From Tetraselmis striata (lineage: Eukaryota; Chlorophyta; Chlorodendrophyceae; Chlorodendrales; Chlorodendraceae), in the NCBI GenBank assembly GCA_006384855.1, contig VCJN01000322.1, forward strand, positions 1 through 64,000: a stretch of 64,000 nucleotides of DNA, read 5' to 3'. A program made the position numbers and the translations under genes. Shown piece after piece: positions 48,176 through 59,800 of the stretch. Each line of letters starts with the position of its first letter. Positions within the stretch are counted from its first letter, which is position 1. The notes under the pieces are model-generated. The model was not told the DNA's origin. It did not search any database and saw nothing but the letters and a program-made list of their open reading frames with translations.

Positions 48176-48293
48176 TCATAGTTGACCGTATCTTCACGTC
48201 AGCGCCGGCACCGCCGACCGCCGAGTGCTGGTACAATGGCGCATTTTTATGATATACTTAAGTTTTAGTATTATTCATCAACGGCTTGAGATG

Positions 48294-48403
48294 TGATAGG
48301 TGGCGGAGGGGGGTATGCCTGTTGCGCTCGTGATTCCGCTTTACGCTGGTTCGAACCTTGCCAGGCCCCTCGGTGGAAATACAACCGAGGGGGGTAGGTG
48401 GGT
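48294..48403 (+). repeat. Possible SINE: A-box and B-box-like motifs followed by a hairpin
   Basis: TGGCGGAGGGG (A-box-like) and GGTTCGAACC (B-box-like) are about 50 bases apart. They are followed by CCCCTCGGT, a 9-base spacer and ACCGAGGGG (about 48376-48402), a perfect 9-bp stem. The acceptor and T stems of a tRNA do not pair, so I do not call a tRNA gene. Confidence 0.35.
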
Positions 48404-49734
48404 AGGGGGCGGGGGGGGGAGAGGGCGATGCAAATATTTTTAGGTTCTCCTACAAAGCCTATAATACAGTAGCTTACCGCACGATCCGCATCCCGATGAA
48501 AAAGGCGATGTACTCGCCCCGCGCGGGCGGATTTCCGCGCCTAGGGGGCCGCTAGGCGCAGCCCAACAGCAGAATATGGGAGCGTATTTATGGCCAGCCC
48601 TACCACATACCCTGGACGATGCCCTGGCATGTGACCATGTGGACCCACACGCTGACTCGGGGGTTGCGCCCCTGTCTCGAAGATGGAGTCGCGGTCAAAG
48701 CGGACCTCGGGAGCAAACGGACCACTGGACTCTGCCCAATACTTGAGGTAATAGTGTCTGACCTCATCTAGCATTGAACGCATGGCTGTACCAAGGGCGC
48801 ATTGAATGCAGACAACAATTGTAGGTGGGCTGGTTTTGGAGCAAGCCTTAATAGTTATTGCAGTATTGGCCGTTTTGCGGGAAGTGCTCACTTGCTTGCA
48901 TGCCGACGGCGGGGAGAGCGCGCGTTTCTGAACGTATTCTACGATGGCAGAGCTAACTCTTGGCGTGCAGCCGTACATATAGAACGCATATACGTGCGAT
49001 ATATAAATTCGTGCCCTCGTGGCATTGGATTATCAATTTCATTACTAACCATAAACAATGACGTCACGCACACGTATGGCTTTTATAACGAGAGCAACAA
49101 ACGCCACTTAGGGCTGCCCCCCACGCATGATGTCATGTTCACGTATGGCACATGGAAGGGCGCGGGCGGAAACGAAGGCGAGGGCTCATAATGGGCCAAT
49201 CTACAATTGATGCTTGACCAGGGGACTAGAGTTTTTGTGGGAAGGTGTACAGTTTGAAATATTCACTCTATAAGTAAAATTTCACACAAAAGTCACACAA
49301 AAGTTTCGCACAGAGTCGGCAGCTGCAACACTAGGATAGAGTACTTGGCATGCCAGAGATGGTTCATGAAGTTTTCGCATCCGCGCGGACCACACTCCTT
49401 AAGCTGCGGAGGGTTAAAGCATCATAGCATGGATGTCGGCTTTTAGTGCCCCCCGTGCAGGTATGAGCATATAGGGTCCGCCATCTTACATGATGAATGG
49501 CGCTGCCGCGACAGCGGAAGCCGCGCATGTGATGTGGCGGTGGCCGACGTGTTTGTGACACGAGGTGCACTACATTACAATCGCTACTGCACCGCGCCGA
49601 ACATACAGTATGCAGGCGCCGCCACGCCGCGCGCGTAGCCGCTGGCATATAGCAATGCGCTACAGTTCAGAATGCTAGCTATAGTTGTGGGGAATTATAG
49701 ATCAGGACCCCCTTTTGCACTATATAGAAATCTT
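48404..49734. other. Unassigned region; unrecognised open frames
   Basis: Overlapping open frames at 48541-48978 (-) and 48802-49191 (+) are the longest. Neither has a motif I can name. AT-rich and repeat-like sequence follows to the LINE end. Confidence 0.35.
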
Positions 49735-52700
49735 TCTTACATCAGGGCTTTAAAATATGCGCACTAAAAGCAGTACTACGAGGAATTGTAAAAGGTTGCC
49801 AGCAAAAGAGAGATTTAAGCATGAAACCAAGGGTCAAGCAGAAGGCCAGGGAGCCAAGAACAAAGGAAGAGCCACGGAAACCAGGAATAAGCCACCAAGT
49901 CGCCAAGGAACCAAAGGGTCAAGGGAAGCACCAACATGCAAGGAACGACCAGAAAAAAACCGAAAGGGGGACATGATACCAATGGGGACCACCGCCACGG
50001 GGTGGGCCATCAGCCGCGGCGAGTGCGCTTGCAGCCGATGACCCGGGTCATAGCAACACATGCTGACGAGAGACGCGATGCAGGCGCAGGAGCACCATCA
50101 CGTGCCGCGCGCGCCGCCAAAAACGTTGTCTGCATGTGCCATATTGATATGAGCAAGGAGATACGGCGGCGCCACGCAGACAAGAGCTGGCCGATTTTCT
50201 GGCCAATGTGTGTGCGGGGCCATGGAGCCGAACTCGGAGACGGCGAAGGGAGCATCAAAGCGAAGCGGCGGCGTTTCGGACACCCTCGTCATACTTCTGG
50301 ATTTTGTGGCGCTCTATCTGCGGCCCGCAATGCAATTGTTGGATCCGAGCTTGACACGCCGAGGATACGGGCAACGGTGGTATCGATAGCAACTGTGTTC
50401 TGGCGGATACCACCATACCCAAAAAGCCCAACATCGGCCGGCCGGCCGTCGTTGCCCTTCGGAAGAGAAACAAGCACCGACGGGTCCGTGAGGATATGGA
50501 CACCCACGCTTAGGGCGGACTTAACGTCGTGGCGAACGTCGGAAAGGACATGTTCCGCCCAGCACTCATCGTGTGCGGCGTTATTGGAAGCGCTCCCAGT
50601 AGTGCAACGCGCCACGTGATCAGCGTAAGCGACCGCCCAAGCCGAAGGAGTGAACTCCACGCCAGCGGGCTCAAAACGGGCAGGTGTGCCTTGTACCGAG
50701 AAAGAGCAAAAATCACAAGGGCAGGGCTCACTGAGGTAGAAGACATGATTTGCCGGAAGGCCGCATGGGCGGCAATCGGCAACGCGGAAAATGGAATCGT
50801 ATTATTCTGGGGAACGCTCACGGACTTCACCAAGGCGACCCTCACTTGGAGGATAAGTCACCAGGAACGCCGTCGCATCGCGTAAGAGGCGGCCCCGGAA
50901 GCGGTTACTATACGAGCCTCGTGCATGCGCATACGCGCAGCAAGCTTTGTGAAGCGGACCGTGTGGATGCGGTGGCTCAGGATCTCTTGGGCTTTCCGCA
51001 TGGAATGCAAGTCCGAGTATTACTATGCGGGATAGCTTGGAGGTCGGCCGCCGAGCACATCACAGACGCCGGCTGAGCCCCATCGGCCGAGGAGCCGGCA
51101 CGGGCAACGGGAGAGCGCTTGGAGGGGAGCAACTTTAGGGCAGAGGTGAAAAGTTGCAGAGAGCATCCGCTAGATCCTCGAGCACCCCGTCCCCACACTC
51201 GTCAACGACACGGGTAGTATGAGCAGCGCAAAGCTCGACATCCCATATCGGCGCCGACGCGTCGTTGGCGCCGGGATCGGGCGCCAACGATGAAGTGGCC
51301 AAAGACTGGTGAATCGAGGACGCCCTAGCAAGGTAGAGGCTATGAGGGTTGGATACGCCTCACGGCTCGGAAAAGAACGCGCCGGCGTCGCTTAAGGTGG
51401 CGTGTTGAGCACGGAGGAAACTCACAGCTTGGCCAACCACAAGGACCGCAACGCCAACGTGGGAGGCGTCTGCGACAACCACGTTATCGCCGATGCCGAG
51501 GCCCCCGCCGAACTGGACCGGGAGGAATAGCTGCGTGCGCATGGAGGGCGTATCCAAGAGGTCGGGCTAACACCCCAAATGCCGGCGAGCGTTGAAAACG
51601 CGGCGGCGTCTGCATCTTCGAGGAAGGACGTCCTAGTGTCGCCATACCCATCATAGCGAACCAAACCCCGATGCGTGGAGCGGAGGTGGTCGCCGAAACG
51701 GCAGCCTCAAACTTGCAACAAATAAACGAGTAATGGTGTGGCGGGAGTGGGAGTGGTCGGCCAAACCGATAGGCCGGGAGCCAAGTTGGTGAAATTTATC
51801 GACCGTTTTGTCCAACAGTAGCTCCCGGGCGAAAGCAGCCGAACCCACAAGGGCACCAAGCACCTTGATTCCGGACGAAGAGGTTGCAACACCATGCAAC
51901 AAATGTCCAAACGGAATGACGCCGAACGTGGACGAGGAGTTAAGCTGACAACAATGCGCATGTCGTTTGCGAATTGTGACGCTTAGCCCAACAGCGGCAA
52001 AAGCGGACGGGGCCACCCACATAGCAAGTTGAAGTCTGTCATCACTAGTGCCGACCAAGTTGGCGTCGTCAGAGAAGGCTGCCAAAACCGTCCGAGTGGC
52101 TGGGGACAGCCGCGGCGATGCGAGCATACACCCGGGAACGAAGCAACGGTGGCGAACATGACGCGGCCGAGGACGCAACCCTTGCGGACCCCTGGACGGC
52201 TTGGAATCCGAGTAGAGGTGCCAGGTCGGGAGCCGTCGAAAACGTACACATTGGACTCTTGACCGTAGTAAAGCATGATCGCAGAACGCAACGGACGCGG
52301 CCAACATGGTCCTCGAGGAGTGTGCGGAACATTTCGGAACGGTAGAAAGAATTGAACGCGTTCTCGGCGTCAAGTTGCACGACTAGGGATGGGTCCGAGG
52401 ATAGGAGGGATCTCACAATAAATTGAACTAATTTCACGCCACCCTTAACGCCAAAACCGAACTGGCCATTGAGCGATGGGCTCGCCATGAGCGAGCAAGA
52501 GGATGCCCGTACATAGCATACCGGACGAGCACGCCGCCGATGCCCATGGGCCGAACGGACCCCTTTATGTCCCCAGCAGCACTAAGTTCCAACGCATGGC
52601 GCTCCGCCGACGTGAGCTTATCTAGGGGTACCAAGGCAGCGGAGGAAAGGAAATGGGCGACGCCATCAGGGACCTCCGCATTCGCGATGGCCTCAGAGAT

Positions 52701-53087
52701 GTCACGGAGGTGGGAGGCCGAGCGCAAGGCACGGAGAGCCTCACAGCGGATGCCATCGATGAAAGGGGCGGAACCATTGGGGTTGTTGGACAACACGCCG
52801 CAGACGTTCACCGAGGCCTCAGAGAAAGTGAGGCGGTCCAACGAGAACGGATCCGGGAACCCGCAAAGAGCCCGCAAGGGAGCGAGCCTGACATCTAGGT
52901 CCGGGATCTGGGGATGCAACGCGAGGAGCTCGCCGTGAAGCCGCGGGCCAGCGGGCGCGAGCGGGACTGAGTGAAGGGCGGCGGCTGCGCGGCAGTACTC
53001 GCCAACTACAGCAGCCAAGGTTGAGGCCCGAACAGCTTGGCGTTTTGTAACCGGCGGCGGGTCCCCACTATGTACCGGAATATTCAC
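49735..53087 (-). mobile_element. Decayed non-LTR retrotransposon (LINE) with a C-terminal endonuclease-like domain
   Basis: On the minus strand the reverse transcriptase starts near 53087, and its core is spread over several frames. The pieces are VPLDKLTSAERHALELSAAG and VRPMGIGGVLVRYA (about 52530-52620), GVKGGVKLVQF with VVQLDAENAFNSF (about 52450-52350), a GVRKGCVLGRVMFATV segment, and FSDDANLVG (52076 downward), the YADD-like active site. A later segment has LPVQFGGGLGIGDN. Near the 3' end, 50660-50289 has a His/Cys segment and RPADVGLFGYGG...AIDTTV, resembling the restriction-like endonuclease of early-branching LINEs. At least three frameshifts separate the pieces, so it is dead. The 3' terminus near 49735 is shared with truncated copies at 32306, 46620 and 53292. 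Confidence 0.8.
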
Positions 53088-53587
53088 TTTAGAAGTACTG
53101 TCACGGTTGAGCAGCCCCCCCTTGCATTATAGAAATGTTTTTACTAAAGACTCATCACTATGGAAGTGTTGTCAGTGAAATAATAGCGATCAGTAGAGCT
53201 TTAATGGCGACTTGTTGGTACGGTGCCTGTAATCCTTAATCCTTGGTCGCTGTCTTACTGCTTGCCATTATTGTTCTTTATTATTATTATTACATCAGGG
53301 CTTTCACAAATGCCATTGAACTACTCACGCTACACATACACACCCTACCTGGTGCTATACGGTCGCCTTAATCATAATACGTACCGCCGGACATGAGCAC
53401 CTGCCGCCGGACAGCATATCATTTTTTAAATGATAATGTATTTTTAAATGGTCGGGCTACCAGCTGATGTTTATTGTCGCTATAATTTATTTTATTATTA
53501 ATATTATTTACAGATGATATTATATTAAATTATATCATTATTGCCTATTCGGGTGGTTTCCTGATCGCCTTTTGCAGCTAGCTCATG
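53088..53587. other. AT-rich spacer between LINE and Harbinger element
   Basis: Contains only a short LINE 3'-terminus match (53292-53311, ACATCAGGGCTTTCACAAATG) next to a TTA repeat, which would be the tail of another truncated copy. No gene. Confidence 0.5.
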
Positions 53588-53889
53588 TAAGGCGGAAACT
53601 TCGTTCGTTTTTTTATTGCGCGTGTGGCACGCGCAGGGTATGCGCGTCCATGACCTTCGCAGACGAAGTCGGGCCTTATATCTACGGAACCGATAGTCGT
53701 AAAAGCGGCAGTTCCGTTCGTTTGGCGATACACATTGCGCGCGGCGCGCCTTGGCCAGAATTCCCGGGCGCGCCGCGGGCGGCGGCGTGTTCAAATGCGC
53801 TGGCACGAGGCATGCAGCCGGCCGCCATCTAGCTAGTTGCTACAAGCAGCGCCGCCAGGGTGGCTGCGGAGTACGGACGCAGAGCGAGG

Positions 53890-55650
53890 ATGGCGGGCAA
53901 CGTCGTGCGTGGGCGCCTCGGGCCCAGCTTCCTAGCCGGCATCTTGGCGGACGAGGATAAGCTTCGGCTCGCCTACCTCGATGCCCTCACTGTTGCACAT
54001 GACGACGGCGCTGGTGAATTCGACCCGGCATGGTACTTTGAGCCCGGTGAGGGCGACGGCTGCCGCAAGCAGGGTGGCCCAGGCGTCGGACGTCCCAACC
54101 GGCTCCCCCCTCGGCCTTGGCAAGAATCGTCCGAAGATGGCCGGCGCGAGGAGAAACGCCGGCGCCCACACCTTTATAGCCTTTGGTACCAGCCCTATAT
54201 CGTTGCGCCCCCGCGCGGGCCGGCCGGCGGCCACATGCCCTCGCTTGCTTGGGACGAGTTCCGGTTCAAATTCCGGACGCCGTACCCAATGTTCAGTTGG
54301 CTGCTTCAGGAATCGAGGAAGGCGGGCATGTTCCCAGACGAGACTGTGAGGAAGGGCGGGCAGAAGCCGGCGCCTCTCGGCTTGACGATAGCCGTTGCGC
54401 TGCGGTTGCTGGCGCTAGGCGTGCCCGTCTCTGGCCTAGAGGACTCATCACTCATCACATATGTCACCAAAGAACCTCGCTGGCTTTTTCTTCGGAGAAG
54501 ACATCCGGAAGGGCGAAGCTCAAACCAGCATCGGTTGGTTGCGTTGGCTCAAACATACGTTTCGGAAGGATTGGATACGCGGCCCGCGCAATCTCGCCGA
54601 ACTGAAACAGACTCAGCGGGTCTTTGCGGCTTGCGGGTTCCCTGGGGCCGTGACCGGCCAGGACGCCACCCACGTTCCAACTGACAATTGTCCCTCAGCT
54701 CAAAACGCCTTGCTGACAGGAAAGGAGGGCAGACCTACCTACGCCTTTAACACATATGTGAGCCATGTCAAGTGCGCCATGCCCTCTTTGTCTCTCCTTG
54801 CTACTCTAGCACCTATGATGCGTTGTCTTACTTTCTTGCTGCATTGTTGCAATGCTCGCCACTCGCGCTTAATTAATATCTATGCGTTGATGTTGTCCTC
54901 GCATGTGGGTCCAATATGTCCATGGTCCTTTTTGTGGAGGAAGGAATGACAAAACTATCGTGCGGGACGACCCATTCATCAACCAGGTGCGCGCTCACAT
55001 ATTATATACATAATGATAACATGTTGCAACACCCGCCACTTGATTGTATGCTGCATGGCTGGCGCATCTTGACGTTTGTCGATGTTACAGTTGCGCAAAG
55101 ACCCGATGTTCACCGCGATGCAGTGGGATACATTTGATGCATCCGGGGGAACTGTCACCAACAGTGGCGTCCATGCGATCAACGACGGTGGCAATCACCA
55201 GTGGAGAGAGACCATGGCCGGTCAGAAGCCGGACGAGGCTGGCACACTGTCACTAGCCCGCGCCGGCGCTCTGAGTGAGAGTGTCAGGAAGGATTCTGAG
55301 TGTGTGTTTGGTATCATGAAGCGCCGGCACAGAGTGTTAAAGGTAATGGTTGCTGCAAATATTGTTGTTCTGCGCTCCAGCCCCATCATGCTCTCCATTG
55401 ATGGTGATTGTGATACTTGCGTATGATACGGGTGCCCCTCATGGTAACCACGAAGGAGCAAGTGGAGGACATCTTTGTTGCCTGCGCCATACTGCACAAT
55501 ATGTTGCTTACGTATGACGGGCTTGACACCATCGGGCAGTTCGAGGACGATTGGGAGCCACTCCCTTTCGAGAATGACCCTATGCAGTATGGTGTTGCCT
55601 CCGCCACCGCTGTGCATGAGGCTGGGGGGGGCAATGGACGACAACCCTAG
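53890..55650 (+). pseudogene. PIF/Harbinger DDE transposase (frameshifted)
   Basis: The nuclease is related to HARBI1. The first part (ATG at 53890) has FRFKFRTPYPMFSWLLQES and LGLTIAVALRLLALG. The catalytic residues fall in three exons: D in GFPGAVTGQDATHVP (about 54640-54680), D in GGRNDKTIVRDDPF (about 54940-54985), and E in VRKDSECVFGIMKRRHRVLK (about 55290-55342). The last exon has VACAILHNMLLTYD. Introns fall after AFNTY, after PFINQ and after RVLK. A one-base frame change near 54455-54466 separates VSGLEDSSLIT from SPKNLAGFFFGED with no plausible intron, so this copy is probably inactive. The DDE triad itself is intact. Confidence 0.85.
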
Positions 55651-56014
55651 CCATGTTGGTTTCCCAAAGGCGCGGGTTGATGCAGACGTCGCTGATGGAG
55701 ATGTGCGTTGCAGGTTGTCCGTTGCGGAACAACTTGTCAGATATGGTTCCCAACGCACCCATGTTAATGTCAACAACGATCTTTCCATTGTCGGCCGCTT
55801 GCCTGCATCTAATGAGGAGGTAGAGGTAGACAATGACTACTCTCAGCGCCAAGAAACTATAGCTCAGCATGTTAACTATTGCTTGAAAATAAGCGATTGC
55901 TCCTAGAACTAAAGCATGCTGCTCATTGCCGTCCAGAGCATGAGAGGCATGCCTATGGTTGCCCCGGCCCCGGGCACGCACAATTGTAAAGATCGCTTGT
56001 TGGTTACCAACACT

Positions 56015-57294
56015 TTACCTCTCTGAGCCAGAGCTTAATGCCTCTGTCATGGTGGACCGTGACGGGGTGGGCATGGCTTCCTCCATGTTCTTTGCCATGA
56101 GTTCAAGTGCCTTGGCCTTCTGCTGCTCGTCGCCATGCTTCAACATCAGCTCAATTTCCCAAATTGCGTTGTTCCTGTCCAGGACGTCGGCTGTGGCAGC
56201 AGCTTGCTTGGAAATGGACTGAGAGTGCTGCTCCACGACATCCTTTGCCGCTTGCTTGCGCTCTTCATCCCGCCTCGCCTTCTTGCGGCAGGAATTCATC
56301 TCCCGATGGGCAGCTCTGGAGGACTGAGCAGCGGCCCCACCCCGAGAAGCCATACCATGAGAAGCCATTGAATCCAAAGTCAGGTGCGTTCTTCCCACCA
56401 GGAAGGGGTCCAAAGATGATGAAGGAGTCCCATGCATGGTCGCTCCAACCCAAAGGCATAGGTTTGCCCCGCAGTCTGTTGCGTATATTGCTGTAGGCCT
56501 CCCAGTAGAGTTGCTTTGCAGCTGCCTTGATGTCGTCATAAGTCTTGCCACTGGGTGGCTTCAGATCCATTCCCAACAACTCCTTCACCACAGGCATGAT
56601 GTCGTTCCGAACGATGCGAGTGATCTCGGTGTACTTCAAATATAGGGGTGACTTGCCCTTGTTCTTGCCAGAGTTCGGGTAAGAGGTGCGCCGCTCGTAG
56701 CTCTCCTCAATAGTAATGTGCACGCTCTCTCCAGGCGTCCAGTACCCCTCAGTAACCGTGTCTCTGGCGAGTTTCACGAAGTAGGACCGTGCCGGACTTG
56801 AGTGGCTTTGGGCTCTGTCTTGTCGGCAGCCAACACGGCCTTTACCACAGTAACCGCCTCGCCAAGTAGCCAGTGGGTCTTCGAACGGGGCGCAGCATCC
56901 GCCTGCACGGCGCCGGCGCCGGCGATAGGCCCAGCCGCAGGGGTGTCGGCGGCAGCTTCAACTGGATGTTGGTCCTCCTGGCCAGCTCCTGGCTCGTCGG
57001 TGTTGCCGTCCATGTTGTCGTCTTCCCAGAAGGAGTCGTCGTCTTCGTTGGGGCCGTTGTCATATTCTCCGGCCCGTTCTTGCTCGTGTCGTCATCGCCA
57101 GGTGCAACGTCAATGGCCAACGCCTCGTCCTCGGCGAATGCCGGCTCGTCTTGCACCTCGACCGGCGGGGGCTGTTCGTGACGGACTGGGGCAGCAGGCG
57201 CAACGTTGGGTCGAACCACGCGGAAGGGACGAAGAGCGGCCGGAGCGTTGGTCGTCGCCATCGGGATTGGGGGCTGTTGCACGGCGGGCAGCAT
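56015..57294 (-). pseudogene. Second gene of the Harbinger element, broken in several frames
   Basis: Reading on the minus strand from ATG 57294, open frames follow one another with overlaps. First is an acidic segment (EVQDEPAFAEDEALAIDV, to about 57065). Next is DDDSFWEDDN through HWLLGEAVTVVKAVLAADK (to about 56780). Then come KLARDTVTEGYWTPGESVHI and LRGKPMPLGWSDHAWDSF (to about 56390), and a Lys/Glu-rich helical tail with MNSCRKKARRDEERKQAAKD and IWEIELMLKHG, ending at 56015. The changes of frame lack introns, so I read them as about three indels. Harbinger elements usually carry a Myb/SANT-like DNA-binding partner of the transposase. This protein occupies that place, but I see no clear Myb helices. 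Confidence 0.6.
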
Positions 57295-57737
57295 GACAGT
57301 CAGCAAAACGCGGTTGCGGCTAGGCCGGCGCGAGGGCAAGAGAACGGTGTTCGGAGGGGGGGAGAGGGGGGGCGGGGGGGTGGAGGCGGTCGGACATGCA
57401 GATTCTGGTGATACCGGAGTGGGCAGAGAGCCGGACGGGGTCGAGCGGTGGTGTTGTTGCCGCGCGATCGTGGCAAGAGAGCTGTTTATAGTTGCCTCCG
57501 GAACGGTCTACGACAGAACGGTCTACGGCATCGGGTCGTAGACCGTTCCCCCGAACGGTCTACGCAAATCGCCGTAGACCGTGCGTAGACGAAATTTCTG
57601 GCCTTCAACGCCGTTCAACAAACGAACGGAACTGGGGGTCGCAACGGGTCGCACGACGCAGACGAATGAATCCGGACATATTCGCGGTGGTTCCGGTACC
57701 CATAACATTTCATGAAACGAACGGAGTTTCGGCCTAA

Positions 57738-58299
57738 CTATATTATATTAAATTCGTCGGCACGTGTGACGACTGGTGACGATACGGGAACCCGAGTCGC
57801 CCGACGAGGCAAATCGTCTACGGGCTTTAGACCAGACCTACCACTGCAGTTGGCGAAAACGGGGGGTCTAGTGCTGGGCGGCTTCGGCCGATGTCCCATG
57901 GCGAACTATTACCGGTACCCGTACCTGTACTCGCATAGCGACTACGGCTATCTGTATTCCCTTAATTAAGTATTAACACCTGTACTCGTTCGTACCTATA
58001 CAAGGAACCCTGGAGGAACAACAACATTAATACGATGTACGATAAATTAGTCGCCGCGTGACTGTACACGCGCGTACTCGTAGCCCCGCACATGGGACGC
58101 GAGGGACAAAGAAAAGTATGAAACTGCTGCTGTCCGAGGGTACATGTGCCGGTGTCCTGTGCCGGTGCGGGTGGGTGCGGGTGCGAATGTACTGCTACCC
58201 TGCGCCGCATAATATACGGGTAAGAGACTGCTGGCGGCGCACTGCTGGCGGCAGAAGATTTCGTCCGCCACTCGGTCTGCCAGATTAATCATTTGTCCA
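57738..58299. other. Spacer right of the Harbinger element; nothing recognised
   Basis: AT-rich and repeat-like, without a convincing frame. Confidence 0.4.
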
Positions 58300-58598
58300 C
58301 CTCCGTGTTCTTTCGTCCTAGTGTGAGCTGAGTTTTCCGCCTCGTCTCTTCCACTGCGACTGCCCCAAGTCCTCCACGCCAGGCAGGCAACCTACACTAC
58401 GAGTAGTGTCCAAGCGTCGAAGCGGCAGCTACGCTGCAGAAGTTCCGCGTACGAGTACGCACCCTGAGTAGTATGCACCACGTACGAGTACCCGGATGTA
58501 GTGTCCCAATTGCGCTACTCAAACACTAACGAGAGAAGACAAGTTTCGTCGACCGAGCGAGACCCTCCATCGCTCTCCCTCCCCACTCGCCAGGCGCA

Positions 58599-58946
58599 TT
58601 GAACACAGCTCCCCATAGCGTGGGGTTTATCGAGAGACTCAATCTTTCCGTTCCCAGGACTATGGATGAGGCTGATCCGTACACGGCCAGCTTTTCTCCT
58701 ATGAAGGCGAGCATGTCGCCCCGTGACTCAGAGGATGTGGCACGCCAGGCTGCCTTCAGCCTTATGGTTGCCACCGGGCATCTTGATGGTGACAGGGATA
58801 TGGAGCCGTGCTCGTGTCCTTCGACGCCCGGAAATATCTTCAGCTCCAAGGTCGCGCAAGTCCCTCGCGCACCTCGTAAGGCTGGTGTTCGGAAGAGCAG
58901 TTTCCGCGTGCAGCCAATCCCTTTCCGGCTCAACAAGATCGAGTAA
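58599..58946 (+). pseudogene. Uncharacterised 108-residue protein, copy B (start codon changed)
   Basis: Homologous without indels to 25369-25695. Where copy A has its ATG, this copy has GTG, and upstream in-frame sequence reads on; an internal ATG occurs at 58662. The C-terminal block containing KVAQVPRAPRKAG and VQPIPFRLN is identical in protein, with only third-position silent differences in the DNA. The stop is TAA where copy A has TGA, both at the same codon and both overlapping a possible splice donor (GTAAGT here). It may be a gene using another start, an exon, or a copy losing its start. Function unknown. Confidence 0.45.
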
Positions 58947-59353
58947 GTACTTTGGGAAGAGGCTGCGCAGCTGTTGCACAGCCTTCCGACTCAATTTCAC
59001 CTTCTCCACCCTCGAAGCAATGAGGCTTCGGCTGTGTGGAGCTGTCTTACTTGTGGGACAGAAGCAAACATTGCAAGCTTAAATAATGGCACTCAGCAGC
59101 ACGGGCTACTCGCGATATAGCTCTGTGACTAGGCAAAAGTAACACCTGTCAGCCATACCGCTGCCGGCCATTCTTTCCAGGACACTGAAATTAAGTGTGG
59201 CTGCGTAGAATCCATGTGTAGAGGCGTCGTCTAGGCGTCCCTATTTTTTTTAAGCGTTATCACGGTACTCACAGGTGGATTCAGTCGCTCCGCCACTCCT
59301 GCCTGCGCCGCCCTATTACGCGCCAAGTGAACGGTGCGGCACTCCCGTTCCGC

Positions 59354-59645
59354 TCGATATAGTTAAGTTCGCCCCGGGACATCGCCCGAAGCACTTGACC
59401 TCTTGCGCCAACTGCAATCGTAGGTCTGGCAAAGCCCGTAGACCATTGCCTCATTCGAGCCCCGAAGGGCTAACGCATCAACCGGGTAAACCCAGGACAC
59501 GCCGGGACGATATTGCCGACATACATCGCCCAGGAAACGATTCCGGGACTTCTCGCGTACGAGACGATCGCTCAACCGAGCGAAGGGATGTACGCCAGTC
59601 CTGTCCCGGGGGCGGGGAAAAAAGGGGATGTACGGGTCGATATAG
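59354..59645. mobile_element. 274-bp element with 9-bp target duplication inserted in copy B
   Basis: TCGATATAG at 59354-59362 and 59637-59645 flanks an insert of 274 bases that is absent from copy A. The insert starts TTAAGTTCGCCCCGGGACATCG and ends with CCAGTCCTGTCCCGGGGGCGG and GGGGATGTACGGG, so its ends are loosely inverted around CCCGGGACA. Nine-base duplications are typical of Mutator-like elements. It has no coding capacity and would be non-autonomous. Confidence 0.75.
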
Positions 59646-59800
59646 ATAGTGTTTCAGACTTTTCAATGTTCTCTTTCCCTGGAAAGACTAAATCGCTACG
59701 CGCGAAACGACATCCTGCAGCACCACTTTAGAGTCATCGAGTTTGCTGACCTGGCGCTATCCATCGTCTTCCCTGGAGTCGTTCCTTCCCAATCTAGTCG

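Larger units (their letters stand above)
53588..57737. mobile_element. Complete PIF/Harbinger transposon with TAA target duplications
   Basis: TAA at 53588-53590 and 57735-57737 flank the element 53591-57734. The left end reads GGCGGAAACTTCGTTCGTTT. The right end, read inward on the minus strand, is GGCCGAAACTCCGTTCGTTT, an 18-of-20 terminal inverted repeat. A perfect 16-bp inner inverted pair, CAGTTCCGTTCGTTTG, lies at 53709-53724 and 57619-57634. TAA/TTA duplication and two genes (transposase plus a second protein) are hallmarks of PIF/Harbinger. Here the genes converge. Confidence 0.9.
58300..59800 (+). repeat. Large duplicated unit, copy B (inverted relative to 24880-25985)
   Basis: Starts with GTGTTCTTTCGTCCTAGTGTGAGCTGA and follows copy A to CTGGCGCTATCC near 59755, with an extra 274-bp insertion at 59363-59636. 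See copy A. Confidence 0.85.

Noticed and set aside
48294..48403. tRNA gene at the GGTTCGAACC motif
   Set aside because: Acceptor and T stems do not pair; only the internal-promoter-like boxes are present.
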